A stretch of 64,000 bases of DNA, from positions 1 to 64,000 of the forward strand of contig PKTA01000152.1 of assembly GCA_002869365.1 (NCBI GenBank). The letters are read 5' to 3'. Source of the stretch: Marinilabiliales bacterium. GTDB taxonomy: Bacteria; Bacteroidota; Bacteroidia; Bacteroidales; F082. The position numbers and the translations under genes were made by a program. Every line of letters begins with the position of its first letter. The first letter of the stretch is position 1. The notes beneath the pieces were generated by a model, which did no database searches, had not been told where the DNA came from, and saw only the letters and a program-made list of their open reading frames with translations. Positions 62,801 through 64,000 of this stretch are shown here, piece by piece.

Positions 62801-62965
62801 TTCATCACCGTCAGGGTCGTAATCATTTAATAGAACATCTATTATTACTTCAGACTCGCTTATGGTTGTAATTGTATCATTTTGAGCGATTGGTGAATTT
62901 TTGGTTTGGGATTTTATTGAACAATATAAAAATAAGATTGCAATAATTAGGTAAAACTTTTTCAT
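59807..62965 (-). CDS. Large secreted multidomain Ig/cadherin-like protein with T9SS sorting domain
   Basis: A 1052-residue exported protein. The frame runs to a TTG at 63037, but ATG 62963-62965 begins a signal peptide (MKKFYLIIAILFLYCSIKS). About five tandem Ig-like repeats (cadherin-like/VCBS, Big_9 type) fill residues 24 to about 500; each has a variant of IDVLLNDYDPDGDEIEV with Asp/Gly calcium-type loops. The rest to about 970 is a module of unknown fold with KNNNGVYEPMEGD, a dockerin-like calcium loop. The last 75 residues (VYPNPSRKSIYLNIVSEISV to QKKFIKL) form a T9SS type A sorting domain. Probably a surface adhesin or enzyme scaffold. Confidence 0.88.
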   Translation of the reverse strand: MKKFYLIIAILFLYCSIKSQTKNSPIAQNDTITTISESEVIIDVLLNDYDPDGDEIEVRNILSPQHGDAYEDGTYVYYTADFYVGKDSLKYKIKDINCNVSDYAWIFITVDTNTNIPVAVNDTFSVTKLVPTGLNLIENDTDPNGDEIKIFEVRKLYSGYDIEISEDSLSVLFTSDYPLEREDFDFEYRIIEKDTETGYYSDWVSVFVESIENPDIPTAVADAYETAGGIPVDCYVLENDINPSEATLNIIITSNPEHGAAEVVGNHIVYTPDYSYQGNDFYTYKIFLEEFPCLYSKTQNTIDVAKNESCPVAVNDIENGNCGEEVVVDVLANDYDPDGADIEIMEIEGGYFTTLEVVDNKVVYSQIININTNSDEFRYRIREVNNPDSYSEWAKVKLELEQNSDYPIAEKDYASVVAGQSIEIDVLQNDLIDGFNPEVFPVEENQYGLLKKSENNTLIFSPYMSVENTTVNLVYMLRDNEVTYMSFGEIEVNITQNKSYDSLDINNINAGIHSDGFLFCNLNEVIDENPSDFSPHFEFPKGSGLHTIFSSAIWIGGLDENDSLHLAAQRYKQVGYDFQAGPVSSDYSGDDYFAKWNRLWKLNKTDVNYHRNNYWKEGYVPIDAIISWPGSGDIDNGQAEKLAPFYDKNNNGVYEPMEGDHPLIRGDQTVLFIFNDDRTHTETKGGSMKVEIHGMAYAYNQPEDNLLNNTVFVHYDVYNRSQNTYHDTYFASWTDLDIGYAFDDYVGSDVVLSSFFGYNGYETDPNYGENPPVQSVTILSGSLMDSDNIDNPVDNCSFGVNGQNFGDGIVDNERFGMTRFIYNNNSSGNTGDPNIAPEYYNYLKGLSKDGTPIFPDGPDCLFMFPGDSDPCDWGTEANLPNGAYNLNGPYWTEESVGNEPGDRRGLGVTGPFTFNSGDIQEIELAYAIGQGDGNTSSYEQLIENLNDLFNRMDEGEIIVPNESLAVAENKPQKSIIQVYPNPSRKSIYLNIVSEISVDVEYSIYNSMGNNVLNDYMKTNSQYKVDISKLIKGLYIIKLHFDNKTYQKKFIKL

Positions 62966-63185
62966 AGTTTTGTTTTTTAAGATAATACGGACTAATCTAC
63001 AAAAAAGTTTACTGCAATTAAAAAAAGTTATATTCAATATTTCTATTAATTAAATCAAAAAAAGGATTAAATGAGATATGAATCATATTCTAGTTTAGGG
63101 TAAAATTAATAGAAGATTATTATCCTATCAATATGTTAATCTTCTAATTTATACTTGAATTTTTTTGACTTATTACTATAATAAC

Positions 63186-63226
63186 ATAAAAAAAACCGTC
63201 TAGCCAAAGGCCAGACGGTTTTTTTA
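63186..63226 (-). terminator. Rho-independent terminator of the infC-rpmI-rplT operon
   Basis: AACCGTC (63194-63200) and GACGGTT (63214-63220) form the base of a 12-bp stem with one mismatch and a three-base loop. On the minus strand T follows, so it ends rplT transcription. The A/T runs on both sides make it symmetrical. Confidence 0.85.
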
Positions 63227-63243
63227 TTTTATTAGTTCCGAAT

Positions 63244-63588
63244 TTATTTTACAGCATCCACTATTGCTTTAAATGCTTCCGGATTATTAACGGCAAGGTC
63301 AGCTAAAACCTTACGGCTAATTTCTATATCTTTAGCATGAAGTTTACCCATAAAAACTGAGTAAGACATGCCATGCAAGCGAGCTGCAGCATTGATCCTC
63401 TGGATCCACAACCCTCTAAACTGACGTTTTTTAACTCTTCTGTCCCGGTATGCGTACTGCATTCCTTTTTCGTACGCATTTTTAGCAACCGTCCAGACAT
63501 TTTTCCTGCGACCAAATTGTCCTTTGGTCTCCTTCATAAGCTTTTTCTTTCTTGCTTTTGAAGCTACTGAATTAACAGATCTTGGCAT
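63244..63588 (-). CDS. rplT: 50S ribosomal protein L20
   Basis: A 114-residue basic ribosomal protein that binds 23S rRNA early in large-subunit assembly. [20 protein letters not shown] at the N-terminus and [40 protein letters not shown] follow the L20 pattern. Start ATG 63586-63588. In many bacteria L20 represses its own operon, but no leader can be judged here. Confidence 0.99.
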   Translation of the reverse strand: MPRSVNSVASKARKKKLMKETKGQFGRRKNVWTVAKNAYEKGMQYAYRDRRVKKRQFRGLWIQRINAAARLHGMSYSVFMGKLHAKDIEISRKVLADLAVNNPEAFKAIVDAVK

Positions 63589-63665
63589 TTTTTCTAATTT
63601 TTCTTCATTATAGCGTTCTTTTCAGAATCTTGTAAGGCTATAACAAAAGTTAAACATTAAACTAA

Positions 63666-63860
63666 TTAACTGCGAAGCAACATTCTTATATTCTTCTCAT
63701 CCGTTTTGTCGATAATTGCGCTATAAGTTAAATTACGCTTACGCTTAGTCGACTTTTTAGTAAGGATGTGGCTTTTATAAGCATGCTTCCTTTTAATTTT
63801 ACCAGTGCCCGTAAAGGTAAACCTTTTCTTAGCGCTGGATTTAGTTTTCATTTTTGGCAT
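63666..63860 (-). CDS. rpmI: 50S ribosomal protein L35
   Basis: A 64-residue basic protein of the large ribosomal subunit: [20 protein letters not shown], then [20 protein letters not shown]. Start ATG 63858-63860. It lies between infC and rplT, in the conserved infC-rpmI-rplT order. Slightly short, as in other Bacteroidetes. Confidence 0.99.
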   Translation of the reverse strand: MPKMKTKSSAKKRFTFTGTGKIKRKHAYKSHILTKKSTKRKRNLTYSAIIDKTDEKNIRMLLRS

Positions 63861-63900
63861 TGCTCAAATGAATTTATTGATTAAAAATAATTATTAAAAT

Positions 63901-64000
63901 TTATTTTTTTGGAGTAATGATCATAATCATTCGCTTACCTTCAAGTTTTGGCAAACTTTCTACTTTACCAACTTCTTCAAGTTCCTGTGCGAATCTCAAT
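63901..64000 (-). CDS. infC: Translation initiation factor IF-3 (C-terminal end, partial)
   Basis: The last 32 codons of IF-3, cut by the right edge: FAQELEEVGKVESLPKLEGK and RMIMIITPKK with a TAA stop at 63901-63903. IF-3 separates ribosomal subunits and checks the start codon. It is the first gene of the ribosomal operon; its start lies beyond the window. Confidence 0.95.
   Translation of the reverse strand, partial: LRFAQELEEVGKVESLPKLEGKRMIMIITPKK

Overview
The window reads as chromosomal DNA of a low-GC member of the Bacteroidetes. Evidence: promoters of the TAnnTTTG (-7) type, two secreted proteins ending in type IX secretion (T9SS) sorting domains, a type III glutamine synthetase, DUF4199, GldI-like FKBP lipoproteins and propeller-type two-component sensors. 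A free-living, possibly marine, Bacteroidales/Marinilabiliales-like host is a guess. I see no IS element, integrase, prophage or CRISPR array.

Left flank (1-17305): on the minus strand are glutamine synthetase III (partial), a sodium/solute symporter, the heptose pair gmhB-gmhA, a ClC channel/exchanger, a GT4 glycosyltransferase, a sugar-nucleotide epimerase, a GT2 lipid-sugar synthase and DUF4199. Then come the small SRP RNA, a Sua5/YciO protein, tRNA-Lys with a strong terminator, an SDR, an EamA exporter, a DUF2007/aminotransferase IV pair, a secreted CAP-SPOR protein and an AI-2E family permease.

Centre (17512-41157, plus strand): a 24-kb exopolysaccharide/O-polysaccharide locus. It holds a CheY-like receiver, a pseudo-receiver/sugar-transferase fusion (initiation), a short TolC-like protein, a Wzz co-polymerase with two LysM domains and a degenerate kinase domain, Wzx, Wzy, a duplicated pair of GT2 genes, a GT4, a duplicated TuaH-like glycosyltransferase, an acyltransferase, two methyltransferases, another GT2 and a secreted beta-helix T9SS protein. 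It closes with a hybrid histidine kinase lacking its phospho-accepting His and a second CheY-like receiver. No Wza-type export lipoprotein is visible. This locus, with signalling proteins at both ends and several catalytically altered parts, is the best candidate for an undescribed variant system.

Right flank (41209-64000): three FKBP-type lipoproteins and a DHH phosphoesterase diverge from ndk. An XRE regulator faces a roughly 700-base gene-free region with several palindromes. A lipoprotein follows, then a LytTR regulator beside a propeller sensor kinase split by one in-frame amber codon, then miaA, a GT2, an aromatic amino acid hydroxylase and a DUF1858 protein. Next is a four-gene-scale signalling unit with a structured leader (DUF218-DUF1684 fusion, REC-PAS-kinase, NtrC-type regulator), a 1052-residue T9SS Ig-like protein, and the infC-rpmI-rplT operon (infC partial).
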